Positions 32,373-41,527 of a stretch of DNA of 64,000 nucleotides are shown in pieces. Source of the stretch: DATBLE01 sp046732255 (GTDB lineage Bacteria; Actinomycetota; Thermoleophilia; Gaiellales; Gaiellaceae); the NCBI GenBank assembly GCA_046732255.1, contig JBKPMR010000025.1, positions 1 through 64,000 of the forward strand, written 5' to 3'. Position 1 is the first letter of the stretch. Each line of letters begins with the position of its first letter. The notes beneath the pieces were generated by a model. The model was not told the origin of the DNA and made no database searches. It saw only the letters and a list, made by a program, of their open reading frames with translations. A program made the position numbers and the translations under genes.

Positions 32373-35090
32373 GTGGGACCGATCGTCGGGCGCGAGTCCG
32401 AGCTCGCGGTGGTGGAGGAGTACCTCGCCTGCGAGCCGACGGGCCGGACGCTCGCCATCGTCGGCGAGCCCGGGATCGGCAAGACGACGGTGTGGAGCGA
32501 GGCGGTCGCCCGCGCCCGAGCTCGCGAGGCCGTCGTCCTCGTCGCGCGCCCGTCCGAATCGGAGGCGAAGCTGGCGTTCGCCGGGCTCGCCGACCTGCTG
32601 GCGAGAGTCCAGGAGGCTCCGCTCGCCGCGCTTCCGGGACCCCAGCGCGACGCGCTCGAGGTCGCGCTCCTGCGCGTGCCGGCCCGCCGGCCGCCCGAGC
32701 GGCGACTGGTCGGAACGGCCCTCCTCTCGCTGCTCCGCGGGCTCGCCACGACGCAAGGCGGAGTCGCGCTGGCCGTCGACGACCTGCAGTGGCTCGATGC
32801 GCCCTCGTCGGCTGCGATCGGGTTCGCGTTGCGCCGCCTCGGATCGGAGCCCGTTCGAGCGCTGCTGGCGGTGCGCTCCGAGTCGGCCGGACGCTCGCTC
32901 GTCGCGGAGCTCCAGCACGACGAGCGGCTCGTTCGGCTCGAGCTCGGGCCGCTCTCCGTCGCCGCCCTGCATCGGATCCTCTCGCACGAGCTCGGGCGGA
33001 CGTTCCCGCGACCGACGCTGGTCCGGATCGAACAGCTCTCGGACGGGAACGCCCTGTACGCGCTCGAGATCGCGCGTCGCCTGGAGCGAGAGGACGGCCA
33101 TGATCCTGCCCAGCTGCCGGTGCCCGAGAGCCTCCAGGCGCTCGTCGCCGCCCGCGTGCGCGCGCTCCCGGCAGAGACGCGGGCGGCGCTGCTGCGCGCG
33201 GCCGCCCTCGCCCGCCCGGATCTGTGCCTTGTCGAGGCTGCGTCGCTCGCCCCGGCCGAGGAGGCGGGCCTCGTCCGCATCGGAGCCGGCGACCAGGTCG
33301 AGTTCGCTCACCCACTCTTCGCCTCGGCCGTCTACTCGTCGACGCCGCTCGCGCGTCGCCGTGAGGCGCACAGGGAGCTCGCGGCCGCGGTCGCCGACCC
33401 GGAGGAGATCGTCCGCCACCTCGCGCTCGCCTGCGACGGCCCGGACGCGGAGGTGGCCGGGGCGCTCCGGGGCGCGGCGCAGCGCGCGCGCACGCGCGGT
33501 GCACCCGAGACGGCGGCGGAGCTGGCTCAGCTCGCGATTCGCCTGCTGCCCGAGGGCGACGCTTCCCGCGACGAGCTACGGCTCGAGCTGGGCGGCTTTC
33601 TCTCCCTCGCCGGCGACTTCCAGCGTGCGAGACGCCTGCTGGAGGAGCTCAGAGCCGACCTCGAGCCCGGCGACCTCCTCGCTCGGGCGGCGCTGACGCT
33701 GGCCGAGATCGACTACTGGCGGAGGGGTGAGTCGGCTGCGCTGGCTCTGGGCGAAGAGGCGCTGGCGGTCGCGCGCGACCCGCTGGTGCGGGCCCGCTGC
33801 CAGGTCGCGATCGCGATGGATGCGGGCACGGTCGACCTCCCGAAGGCCGCGGACGCGGCCCGCGCGGCGCTGGAGCTGCTGGACTCCCGTTCCGACGCCG
33901 AGCCGGACCTCGTCTCGGCTGCTCTGGGCGCACGGGTTCGGGCCGGCCTCTTCCTCGGGGAGGGCTTCGACGTCGAGGCGGCCGAGCGAGCGGTCGCGCT
34001 CGAAGGCGACACAGCGGTCGGGGCGGTGGACACGCGCGCGGTGTTCAAGCTCGGCCAGTGGCTGCGGTACGTCGACGACCTCGACGGCGCCCGGGCGAGG
34101 CTCGCCGAGGCCGAGCGCGCGGCGGTCGACGAGGGCGACGAGTCGTCGCTCGCCAACATCCTGCTCAACCGCGTCGCGCTCGAGACGTGGGCGGGTCGCT
34201 GGAGCGAGGCGGCGGAGCTCACCGGCCGGATGAACGATGCGTTCGAGCAGCTCGGGACGGACCCGAGCGGCATCGGCCCGTGGCTCGTGTTCGTCGACGC
34301 GCACGCGGGAAGGCTCGAGCCCGTGCAGGCGGTCGCGGCGCAGGGTCGGCCCCGCGAGCCGATCGTCGCCGCCATCCTCGACCGCTGCGTCGGCCTCGCC
34401 GCGCTCGCCGCCGGCGACCACGAGGCCGCCGACCGTGGCCTCTCGGCTGCACTGGCAGAGCTCGACCGGGTGGGCTTCCGCGAGCCGGCGATCTGGCGCG
34501 TGGACGGCGACGCGATCGAGGCGGCGGTCGGCGTCGGCGACCTGGAGCGCGCGGAGGCGCTCGTTTCCCGCTTCGAGGAGCGCGCCGGGCGGTCGCGAAT
34601 CCCGTGGAGCCTCGCCGTCTCGGCCCGCTGCCGCGGCCTGGTGCTCGCGTCCCGCGGCGAGCTCGAGGACGCCGCGGACGCGCTCGTCCGCGCGCTGGCC
34701 GACCACGAGCGCTGCCCCGTGCCGTTCGAGCGCGCCCGAACGCTGCTCTTGCACGGGCAGGTCCTCCGGCGGCTGAAACGGAAGCGCGAGGCGCGCGCCG
34801 CGTTGGAGGAGGCGGGTGCGAGCTTCCGGGGCCTGGGCGCAGAGGCATGGGAGCGGAGGGCTGCGGACGAGCTGGCGCGGGTCGCGGTTCGCCGGGCGCC
34901 GGAGGAGCTCAGCGCGACTGAGCTTCGGATCGCTCGTCTCGCCGCCTCTGGGGCGACCAACCAGGAGATCGCAGCGCGGGTCTTCCTGACTCGGAAGGCA
35001 GTGGAGGCGAATCTCGCCCGTGCCTACCGCAAGCTCGGGATCCGCTCGCGCGCCCAGCTCGCCCGGGCGCTGGACGCGCGAGACGGCTAG
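32373..35090 (+). CDS. Large ATP-binding LuxR-type transcription regulator (LAL family)
   Basis: 905 residues. N-terminal AAA_16-like NTPase: IVGRESELAVVEEYL at the start, Walker A GEPGIGKTT, Walker B LAVDDLQWLD. The middle (about 350-820) is helical and Ala/Leu/Glu-rich like TPR arrays. The C-terminus is a LuxR/GerE helix-turn-helix (LSATELRIARLAASGATNQEIAARVFLTRKAVE...). Such MalT-like STAND regulators respond to small ligands. Targets are unknown; the nearest plus-strand candidates are remote, so it may act elsewhere. Divergent from purL. Confidence 0.9.
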   Translation: MGPIVGRESELAVVEEYLACEPTGRTLAIVGEPGIGKTTVWSEAVARARAREAVVLVARPSESEAKLAFAGLADLLARVQEAPLAALPGPQRDALEVALLRVPARRPPERRLVGTALLSLLRGLATTQGGVALAVDDLQWLDAPSSAAIGFALRRLGSEPVRALLAVRSESAGRSLVAELQHDERLVRLELGPLSVAALHRILSHELGRTFPRPTLVRIEQLSDGNALYALEIARRLEREDGHDPAQLPVPESLQALVAARVRALPAETRAALLRAAALARPDLCLVEAASLAPAEEAGLVRIGAGDQVEFAHPLFASAVYSSTPLARRREAHRELAAAVADPEEIVRHLALACDGPDAEVAGALRGAAQRARTRGAPETAAELAQLAIRLLPEGDASRDELRLELGGFLSLAGDFQRARRLLEELRADLEPGDLLARAALTLAEIDYWRRGESAALALGEEALAVARDPLVRARCQVAIAMDAGTVDLPKAADAARAALELLDSRSDAEPDLVSAALGARVRAGLFLGEGFDVEAAERAVALEGDTAVGAVDTRAVFKLGQWLRYVDDLDGARARLAEAERAAVDEGDESSLANILLNRVALETWAGRWSEAAELTGRMNDAFEQLGTDPSGIGPWLVFVDAHAGRLEPVQAVAAQGRPREPIVAAILDRCVGLAALAAGDHEAADRGLSAALAELDRVGFREPAIWRVDGDAIEAAVGVGDLERAEALVSRFEERAGRSRIPWSLAVSARCRGLVLASRGELEDAADALVRALADHERCPVPFERARTLLLHGQVLRRLKRKREARAALEEAGASFRGLGAEAWERRAADELARVAVRRAPEELSATELRIARLAASGATNQEIAARVFLTRKAVEANLARAYRKLGIRSRAQLARALDARDG

Positions 35091-35106
35091 CCGGGAAAGC
35101 CCCGCC

Positions 35107-35415
35107 TCAGCACAGGGACGCGGGCCAGCAGTCGAGTGGATCGTCGTTGGCGCGGGCGGCGTTGGCGCCCAGCGGGCCGGTCGTGTATCCGCTCGCGGCG
35201 ATCCCGAGGCCGCTGCGACGGTGATCCCGGAAGGCGGCGACCACCACCCCGGAGCCGGCGCAGAACAGATTCTGGGTGAGGACTGCGTTCGTGGTCACGA
35301 TCTGCCCGCAGGCGGTGATCGGGGTCGAGGAGCTGCCGGAGCCCGAGCCGGCCCCGAGCAACGCGATCACCGCCGCTGCGGCGAGCGCCGTCGATGCCCG
35401 CGCACGAGTGTTCAT
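35107..35415 (-). CDS. Short secreted protein, probably a truncated beta-helix (NosD-like) paralogue
   Basis: 102 residues: signal peptide (AAAAVIALLGAG), then ACGQIVTTNAVLTQNLFCAGSGVVV, which closely resembles the start of right-handed parallel beta-helix proteins and the neighbouring decayed gene (VSCGDTITQSVKLTADLHC). After SGVVVAA the similarity is lost; GLGIAASGYTTG looks like the following beta-helix turn with bases missing. It may be translated (ribosome site AAGGAGAG before the ATG) but is probably a remnant. Confidence 0.55.
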   Translation of the reverse strand: MNTRARASTALAAAAVIALLGAGSGSGSSSTPITACGQIVTTNAVLTQNLFCAGSGVVVAAFRDHRRSGLGIAASGYTTGPLGANAARANDDPLDCWPASLC

Positions 35416-35428
35416 GGCTCTCTCCTTC

Positions 35429-36466
35429 TCACTTGCACCGGAGGCCGCCGATGTTGCAGTCGGTGTGTCCGTTGTCGGTGCCGTGGTTGCCGCCGAGATC
35501 GGTGTCGTCGACGGAGCCGATGATCCGGTCCAGGGCGTTGAGATCGGCGGTGTTCTTCGCGAGCCTGCTGCTCGGGTCGGTGTTCTCGACGTCGATCCCG
35601 CTGCTCCGGTTGCCGCTCGAGGTGTTGGCGCTGATCAGGCTGCCGAGGCTGTCGGTGCCGATCTCGATCCCGTCCGCCGCGCTCGCCCAGACGGTGTTCT
35701 TCGTCAGCGTCGTGCCGTCGGAGGTGGTCTGGACGAGGATCCCGACGCCGCCGCTGCCGGTCACGGTGTTGCCGCTGATCGTGCCGCCCTGGGTGTCGTA
35801 GAGGCGGATGCCGTTGTCGCCCCGTGGACACGGTTCTTGGTCACCTGGTTGCCGCCGCCGTATTGGACGTGGATGCCGTCCTTGGCGCTCGACGAGACGG
35901 TGTTGCCGGAGACGCTGTTGCCGGAGCCCCAGACGACGACGCCGATCCCGACGGCGTTGGCGGAGGCGGAGACGGTGCTGCTCGTCAGTGAGCTTCCGTC
36001 CGTCTGGAGGTAGACGCCCTCGTGGCCGTAGGCGACGACGGTCGCCTTCGAGACCGTGGTGAAGGGCGAGGAGTCAACGTCGATCGCGAGGCTGGGGTTG
36101 TTGCGCGCGACGATGCCGCTGACCCGCGCTCTGGGCAGCCGTGTGGAGATACACCGCGATTGCGAACCCGTCGATCGTGCCTTTCTTGATCGTCTCGTAC
36201 GGATAGCCGTTGTCCGCGACGCCGTTGTAAGGGCTCGCCCCGAAGATCGTGTGGCCGCCGAGGTCGACGGTCACGTGGTTGGCGCCGATGTCCAGCCCGT
36301 CGGTCGTCGAGCAGTGGAGGTCGGCTGTCAGCTTCACGCTCTGGGTGATCGTGTCGCCGCAGGAGACCGACTGCGTCAACGACGGGCTGCCCTCGGCACC
36401 GAGCGTCAGGACGAGCGCCGCGAGAGCTGCGACCGCAGAGACGAGCTTCCGCGCCGAACGGTCACG
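35429..36466 (-). pseudogene. Frameshifted NosD-like beta-helix secreted protein
   Basis: Across three frames the minus strand encodes one continuous protein: a signal-peptide-like head (ARKLVSAVAALAALVLTLG), SCGDTITQSVKLTADLHC, VTVDLGGHTIFG, IDGFAIAVYL, then (frame change near 36140) RVSGIVARNNPSLAIDVDSS and YLQTDGSSLTSSTVSASANA, then (frame change near 35820) RLYDTQGGTISGNTVTGSGG through IGTDSLGSLISANTSSGNRS to GGNHGTDNGHTDCNIGGL. The repeats of N-rich turns are those of right-handed beta-helix proteins. The head also lacks a start in frame. At least two, probably three, frameshifts make it a pseudogene unless they are sequencing errors. Confidence 0.7.
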
Positions 36467-37115
36467 AGATGACCTTCTTGACGGCTATCGCCGCCAGCTG
36501 GTTCAGGTGCTTGACCACCGGCTTGTTGGGCGCTTCCTCGACGAGGAGGCAGACGGCCGAGAGCGCGCTGTCGTTCCACCAGCAGCCGACCGCCGCGACG
36601 AGCCCCTTCGCCGGTCCGCTCCCCACGGTGACGACGATGCCGGTGGCCTGGTAGCCGAAGTGCAAGGGATTCACGTGCTTCGAAGGCCAGCCCAACCTGT
36701 TCGTGAACAGCCCGGGCAACGTGATCCCCTTGATGTCGAATTCGCCGGTCAGCTTGTCGAAGTTGTCCGGCCACTTGTCGGCGAGGGGACTTCCCTCGTT
36801 CGGAGTCCACGCCTCGATGCCGAATGCGGCGCCGTTGCCCGCCTTCGCGGTCTTGAACGCCGCCTGGAGGTTCGTGGGCGTCGGCCCGCTCCACGCGACC
36901 CCGTTGCACAGGTACCTGTCTGCGCCGCCGTCCCCAGCGTCGACCGTGTTGCGGGCCTGGATGGACTGGGGCAGGCCGAGAATGGCGTGCAGCTGCCCTC
37001 CGGAGATCGGTGGGCACGAGACGCCTGCGGCACGTGAGGCGACGGCGGTCGCGCTCGCGCCCAGCGTGGCAGCGGCGGCGATCAGCAACAGGATGGCGAG
37101 CTTGCGAATGGGCAC
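36462..37115 (-). CDS. Secreted protein of unknown function
   Basis: 217 residues with a signal peptide (KLAILLLIAAAATLGASATA). The mature domain contains several Cys residues (SCPPISGGQL, YLCNGVAW, VGCWWND, AVCLLVEE) that could form disulfides. No family is recognised. The GTG start has a GAAGGAGG ribosome site. It lies between two other secreted-protein genes on the same strand, suggesting a cell-surface or exported-protein group. Confidence 0.7.
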   Translation of the reverse strand: MPIRKLAILLLIAAAATLGASATAVASRAAGVSCPPISGGQLHAILGLPQSIQARNTVDAGDGGADRYLCNGVAWSGPTPTNLQAAFKTAKAGNGAAFGIEAWTPNEGSPLADKWPDNFDKLTGEFDIKGITLPGLFTNRLGWPSKHVNPLHFGYQATGIVVTVGSGPAKGLVAAVGCWWNDSALSAVCLLVEEAPNKPVVKHLNQLAAIAVKKVIS

Positions 37116-37202
37116 GGTGAGGCCTCCTTCAGAGGGACGGTCAACGGACCGTGGTCACGGACGTGGCGGTGGTGTCTTGCTGGTCGGGATCGAGGGCGTT
37201 TC

Positions 37203-38471
37203 TCATCGGACCGAGAACCGGGTCGAGGCGGTCGCATAGCTGGGCGCGCTCGCGGTCGCCGAGTACGAGCCGGGCCGGAGGGTCAGAGTCGCCTGGCCGT
37301 TGGCCGCGGTGCGCAGGTGCTTGCTGCCAACGGTGACCGCGACGCCCGCGACCGGGTCGCCTGCGTCCCGCACGAAGACCGTCACCTTCGACTTCGCCAC
37401 GCGAGCGCTCAGGGAGAGCTGGGCGAGCAGGTGGGCGTGGAAGAAGCCGCCGCTGTCCGCGAACACGTCTGCCGGGCCGGCGGAGCCCTCGCACTGCAGG
37501 AAGGTGAGGCCGGGGCCCGGCGGGAGCCCGAGCTTCTGCACTGGCTCGAAGGCGCTGACGGCACGGTTGGAGCGGGTGACGAGCAGACTGCTGGTGGTGC
37601 CGCCCCAGGCGACCCAGAGCCGACCTGCAGGACCGGCGCAGACCGTCGCGCTCCAGTACTGGCCGCGGGCGAGCGTCTTCGAGCCGCCACCGTAGCGGTA
37701 CAGGCGCACGGACCTGCCGTCCGCGTACGCGACGTAGACGCCCGCGGCGCCGATGCGGCCGCTCATACCGTCGCTCCAGTCCTTCGTCAAGGGTGGGAGC
37801 ACGACGTGGGCGCCCCGGCTGGGCAGGATCTGCTGGACGTAGACGCCTCCCTGGCCCGCATTCGTGGTGCCGGCGAGCACGACTCCGCCGCTGGCGGCAT
37901 CGGTCGCAAGGTACGACTCATCCATACCGCCCTCGTACCCCGACGGTGGCACCGAGCTGGGCGGGACGCCTTCTGCGGCGGTCCCGCGCCAGGCGGTGAC
38001 CGGGGTGCCGTCCTTCGACAGGGTCGCGCCGATCACGGAGGCGGACTCCGCGACGGCGCCACCCCAGACGATGCCGTTCTGCCTTCTCCAACTTCCTCCT
38101 GCCGCAGGCGAGGTAAAGGTGTTGATGCCGTTTGCTCCGGCCGCAAACAGTCGCAGCGTCTTGTCGGGCATGACGAGGAGGCCGAGGCCGCCGTTCTCCG
38201 ACCATCCGGTCGCAACCGTCGAGGTGCCGACGGTCTTCCCGGCAGGCGAGATGCGGGTTTCGAAGATCGACGTGCCCGTGCTCCCGCGATTCCAGATCAC
38301 GTGCAGCGTTCCGTCCGCCGTGCGGGCGAGCCCCAGCTGCGACCCGGGCTGGTTGGGGCCGCTGATCCGCGACCACGAGGAGCCGGCGGGCGCGGCCCGG
38401 CCGACCCCGGCTACGAGGGCGAGCGTCGCGACGCCGATGACGGCGATGCGGCTGCGGTGCGGTGAGCGCAT
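37203..38471 (-). CDS. Secreted beta-propeller-like protein with C-terminal carboxypeptidase-like regulatory domain
   Basis: 422 residues: signal peptide (IAVIGVATLALVAGVG), repeated blade-like segments (LGLARTADGTLHVIW; GLGLLVMPDKTLRLF; VCAGPAGRLWVAWGG), and a final ~75-residue Ig-like domain (KSKVTVFVRDAGDPVAGVAVTV ... GQATLTLRPGSYSATASA), as in carboxypeptidase regulatory-like domains. It is probably an exported binding protein. ATG with a GAGGAGA ribosome site. Confidence 0.72.
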   Translation of the reverse strand: MRSPHRSRIAVIGVATLALVAGVGRAAPAGSSWSRISGPNQPGSQLGLARTADGTLHVIWNRGSTGTSIFETRISPAGKTVGTSTVATGWSENGGLGLLVMPDKTLRLFAAGANGINTFTSPAAGGSWRRQNGIVWGGAVAESASVIGATLSKDGTPVTAWRGTAAEGVPPSSVPPSGYEGGMDESYLATDAASGGVVLAGTTNAGQGGVYVQQILPSRGAHVVLPPLTKDWSDGMSGRIGAAGVYVAYADGRSVRLYRYGGGSKTLARGQYWSATVCAGPAGRLWVAWGGTTSSLLVTRSNRAVSAFEPVQKLGLPPGPGLTFLQCEGSAGPADVFADSGGFFHAHLLAQLSLSARVAKSKVTVFVRDAGDPVAGVAVTVGSKHLRTAANGQATLTLRPGSYSATASAPSYATASTRFSVR

Positions 38472-38483
38472 GGGGTCTCCTCT

Positions 38484-38780
38484 TCAGGTGTCGTTTCGAA
38501 TGGGCCAGGGCGAGCCGGTTGCCTCGAGGATCCGCTCGAACGGGACCCCGGCCTGCTCGGCGGCGCGGCGAACAGCCTCGGCGGTGCCGTCGAACAGACA
38601 CAGGAGGACCTCGTCCTCGCGCATCAGGATCGAGCCGAGGTAGCGCACCCGCTCGCCGCCGCGTGCCAGCTCGTCGGCCCGGGCGCCCGCCCGCGCGTCG
38701 AGTGCGCGCACGGCTGCGTCGTCCACGCCGGGCCAGAAGCACTCGGCGACGTACTCGGTCGTCGGCAATTCCTCGACCAT
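38484..38780 (-). CDS. DUF4242/SCO4226-like small protein
   Basis: 98 residues. The pattern EYVAECFWPGVDDAAVRALD ... RYLGSILMREDEVLLCLFDG ... AAEQAGVPFERILEA matches small alpha/beta proteins related to the nickel-binding SCO4226/DUF4242 group. Function is unknown. ATG 7 nt after a TAGCCT -10 box. Confidence 0.75.
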   Translation of the reverse strand: MVEELPTTEYVAECFWPGVDDAAVRALDARAGARADELARGGERVRYLGSILMREDEVLLCLFDGTAEAVRRAAEQAGVPFERILEATGSPWPIRNDT

Positions 38781-38787
38781 GCCGTCG

Positions 38788-38793
38788 AGGCTA
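38788..38793 (-). promoter_or_regulatory. -10 box of the DUF4242-like gene (leaderless)
   Basis: TAGCCT on the minus strand, 7 nt before the ATG at 38780. Confidence 0.5.
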
Positions 38794-38856
38794 GGAGCAG
38801 CGCCCGCCGGGCGAAAGTGGTGAAAACCCTACGGAATCGGCGCGGGCTACCGTCGT

Positions 38857-38862
38857 TAGATT
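38857..38862 (+). promoter_or_regulatory. -10 box of the DMT transporter gene (leaderless)
   Basis: TAGATT, 6 nt before the ATG at 38869; it decides for this ATG over the GTG one codon earlier. Confidence 0.6.
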
Positions 38863-38868
38863 GCGGTG

Positions 38869-39777
38869 ATGACCCGCTCGTACGCGCCACTCCTATTCGT
38901 GCTCGCGGCGATCTGGGGCTCGTCGTACCTCTTCATCAAGGTCGGCGTGCGCGACTTCGAGCCCACCGTGCTGATGACGCTGAGACTGCTGCTCGGCGGT
39001 CTGATCCTGCTCGGGTTCCTGGCGGCCAAGGACGGCGGCGGCGTGACGCTTTCCTCGATCGCCGGGGCCTGGCGGCCCGGGCTCGTCGTCGGGACGATCA
39101 ACGGCGCGCTTCCGTTCACGCTGATCGCCTGGGGTGAGACTCACGTCGACTCGGGCGTCGCCGCGATCGCGAACGCGTCGGTTCCGATCTTCGTCGCGCT
39201 GCTCGCGATCAGGTTCAACCCGGGCGAGCGGGCAGCCGGCCTGAAGCTCGTCGGGATCCTGGTCGGCCTCGTCGGGGTCGGCGTGCTCGCCGGCGTCCAT
39301 CCGGAAGGCGGGGGTTGGGCAGTGCTGGGGACGCTGGCGGTCGTGCTCGCGTCCCTCTCCTACGCCGCCGGAGGGCTCTACGGACAGCGGGCGCTCGGGC
39401 AGACCACGGGGCCGGTCCTCGCGACGGCGTCGATGCTGTACGGGGGCCTCGTCCTGTTGCCGTTCGCGCTGTTCCAGCTCCCCGGCGACGTTCCCGGCTG
39501 GAAGCCGGTCGCGTCACTGCTCGGACTGGCCGTGCTCGGAACCGCCGTCGCGCAACTGATCCTCTTCCGGATGCTCCGGCTCTTCGGCGCCGCGCGGCTC
39601 TCGCTCGTCACCTACCTGATCCCCGCGTTCGCGCTCCTGTACGGGTCGCTGATCCTCGACGAGCCCCTCCGGCCGTCGATGCTGGCCGGCCTCGGTCTGA
39701 TCCTCGGCGGGGTCGCGCTGGGCTCCGGGGCGTGGCGGCCGCTGCGGCGACCGGTGGTGGACTCGGCCCCGTCATGA
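38869..39777 (+). CDS. DMT-superfamily transporter, EamA type
   Basis: 302 residues, ten hydrophobic segments in two EamA repeats. IWGSSYLFIKVG at the start and TVLMTLRLLLGGLILLG are typical of the first repeat; YLIPAFALLYGSLILDEPL of the second. It exports amino acids or other metabolites. Its stop overlaps the next ATG (ATGA), so the acetyltransferase fusion is translated with it. Confidence 0.85.
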   Translation: MTRSYAPLLFVLAAIWGSSYLFIKVGVRDFEPTVLMTLRLLLGGLILLGFLAAKDGGGVTLSSIAGAWRPGLVVGTINGALPFTLIAWGETHVDSGVAAIANASVPIFVALLAIRFNPGERAAGLKLVGILVGLVGVGVLAGVHPEGGGWAVLGTLAVVLASLSYAAGGLYGQRALGQTTGPVLATASMLYGGLVLLPFALFQLPGDVPGWKPVASLLGLAVLGTAVAQLILFRMLRLFGAARLSLVTYLIPAFALLYGSLILDEPLRPSMLAGLGLILGGVALGSGAWRPLRRPVVDSAPS

Positions 39778-40613
39778 TCCGCCGCGCGGAGCCGGCCGAC
39801 GTGGACTTCATCGCCGGCCTCCTGGCACACGACGAGGTCGAGCCCTTTCTGTCCGCCCGCCGTCCGCGCGGGCGGGAGGAGCTGACCGAGCTGGTGGAAC
39901 GCTCCCGGGAGGAACCGCAGTTGGCCGGCGTGTTCGTGATCGAGGTCGACGGCCAGCGGGCTGGGCTGATGGAGTTCGAGACCGCGAACGAGCGAAGCCG
40001 GATCGCCTACCTCGGCGGCCTCGCCGTCCACCCGGACTTCCGCGGCCGCGGGCTGGCCGAGGAGGCGGCGCGCGAGCTCCAGCGGCACCTCTTGCTCGAC
40101 CTCGGCTTCCACCGGCTCCAGCTCGAGATCTACGGCTTCAACGACCGCGCGATCCGGCACGCCGAACGGCTCGGCTTCGCCCGCGAGGGCGTGAAGCGCA
40201 AGGCGTACCGGCGGCGCGGCGGGTGGCAGGACGGCGTCATGTTCGGAATGGTCCGGGAAGATCTCGGGATGCCGCCCGCGATCGACTTCCTCCACGAGTA
40301 CGTTGCCCGCCACAACCAGGGCCTGCGCACCGGCGACTGGGAGCCACTCGGCGAGTGCTTCGGCGAGCACGCCCGCTTCGAGTTCGAGGGCGTCCCGGTT
40401 GGACCGTTCGCCGGCCGTGACGCGATCGTCGCCGCCTACCGCGAACGTCCCCCGGACGACGAGGTGCGGATCGTCTCCGCCGAGGAGCGGCCCGACGGCG
40501 TCGAGGCTCGCTATGCCTGGTCGGTGGAGCCGAAGCGGCAGGCAGGCCGGATGCTCCTCACCCTGCGCGGCGCCGAGATCGAGCGCCTGCTGGTCACGTT
40601 CGAGGAGGCTTGA
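39774..40613 (+). CDS. GNAT acetyltransferase fused to a SnoaL-like domain
   Basis: 279 residues. Residues 1-165 are a GNAT domain: MIRRAEPADVDFIAGLL, acetyl-CoA loop VHPDFRGRGLAEEAA, and GFNDRAIRHAERLGFAREG. Residues 170-279 form a SnoaL-like cone: FLHEYVARHNQGLRTGDWEPLGECF ... GRDAIVAAYRERPPDDEVRI ... RYAWS. The first half probably acetylates an amine or protein N-terminus; the second usually binds small ligands. The fusion is uninterrupted. Coupled to the DMT transporter by a 4-nt overlap. Confidence 0.85.
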   Translation: MIRRAEPADVDFIAGLLAHDEVEPFLSARRPRGREELTELVERSREEPQLAGVFVIEVDGQRAGLMEFETANERSRIAYLGGLAVHPDFRGRGLAEEAARELQRHLLLDLGFHRLQLEIYGFNDRAIRHAERLGFAREGVKRKAYRRRGGWQDGVMFGMVREDLGMPPAIDFLHEYVARHNQGLRTGDWEPLGECFGEHARFEFEGVPVGPFAGRDAIVAAYRERPPDDEVRIVSAEERPDGVEARYAWSVEPKRQAGRMLLTLRGAEIERLLVTFEEA

Positions 40614-40640
40614 CTCTCCCGTAGGGGGAGGCCGCACGCT
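40610..40640 (+). promoter_or_regulatory. MerR-type promoter with long spacer and operator dyad
   Basis: -35 TTGACT (40610-40615), 19-nt spacer, -10 CACGCT (40635-40640). The spacer carries a dyad CTCTCCC/GGGGGAG (40614-40630). This is the layout bound and remodelled by MerR-family proteins, one of which is encoded immediately downstream. The -35 overlaps the preceding stop codon. Confidence 0.65.
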
Positions 40641-40650
40641 GCGAGGCGTC

Positions 40651-41481
40651 ATGAAGGTCGAGACCGGAGAGCTGCTGTCGATCGGCCGGTTCGCCAGGCT
40701 GACGGGCCTGACCGTCAAGGCGCTCCGACACTACGACGCCGAGGGCCTCCTCAGCCCGGCGCACGTGGACGAGTGGACCGGCTATCGGTACTACGCGGCC
40801 GGCCAGGCGCGCGACGCGATCACGATCAGGCGGCTGCGCGAGCTGGAGCTGCCGCTCGACGAGGTCGCCGCCGTGCTCCACGCCCACCCGGAGATTCTCC
40901 GGGAGCGGCTCCACCGGGCCCGGCTCCAGGGGCGGGCGGTCGAGGTGCGGCAGCTCGTCCGGGCGCTCGACCGCCTGATCGAAGGAAAGGAGCCTCTGGT
41001 GCAGGAGACGACGGTCGAGCCCCGGCTCGAGGAAGTGCCCGAGCTGCGGTTCGCAGTGATCGGCGGCCGGGTCACGGTCGACGACATGAACACGTTCGTG
41101 CCCGCGACAGTCGAACGGCTGCTCGCCTGGTTCGGCGAGCGCGGGATCGCGTGCTCGGATCCGTTGGCGACGTTCCTCCACGAGCCCGTTCTGGGGATCG
41201 AGAACGACACTCTGGACGTCGAGGTCGGCTTCGTGGTTCCGGAGGGAACGGTCGGCGACGAGCTGGTCTCGGTGCGGACGTACCCGGCCGCCCGGGCCGC
41301 GGTCCACGAGCATCGCGGGCCGTACGACGGCCTCCCGACGGTCTACGAGCCCCTACGAAACTGGATCCTCGAGCACGGCCTCGAGCCGGGCGAGCAGACG
41401 CGCGAGCTGTACCTCGCCCACCCCGACAACACGACGGACGAGCGGGACTACGTCACCCGAGTCTGCTGGCCGGTGAGGTAG
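40651..41481 (+). CDS. MerR-family regulator with GyrI-like ligand domain
   Basis: 276 residues. N-terminal MerR winged helix (LLSIGRFARLTGLTVKALRHYDAEGLLSP; TGYRYY), a coiled-coil linker (about 80-115), then a GyrI/BmrR-like effector domain (about 125-276). This architecture is typical of BmrR-type multidrug sensors. The promoter immediately upstream has the MerR dyad, so it is probably autoregulated. No efflux gene is directly downstream; the DMT transporter lies upstream. Confidence 0.9.
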   Translation: MKVETGELLSIGRFARLTGLTVKALRHYDAEGLLSPAHVDEWTGYRYYAAGQARDAITIRRLRELELPLDEVAAVLHAHPEILRERLHRARLQGRAVEVRQLVRALDRLIEGKEPLVQETTVEPRLEEVPELRFAVIGGRVTVDDMNTFVPATVERLLAWFGERGIACSDPLATFLHEPVLGIENDTLDVEVGFVVPEGTVGDELVSVRTYPAARAAVHEHRGPYDGLPTVYEPLRNWILEHGLEPGEQTRELYLAHPDNTTDERDYVTRVCWPVR

Positions 41482-41501
41482 CGGAAGAAACGCCGATGCC
41501 G

Positions 41502-41527
41502 AAGCGCCAGACCTCGGTCTGGCGCTT
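41502..41527. terminator. Bidirectional hairpin terminator
   Basis: Perfect 12-bp stem AAGCGCCAGACC / GGTCTGGCGCTT with a 2-nt loop between the convergent MerR and enoyl-CoA hydratase genes; it overlaps the latter's stop codon. Confidence 0.7.
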
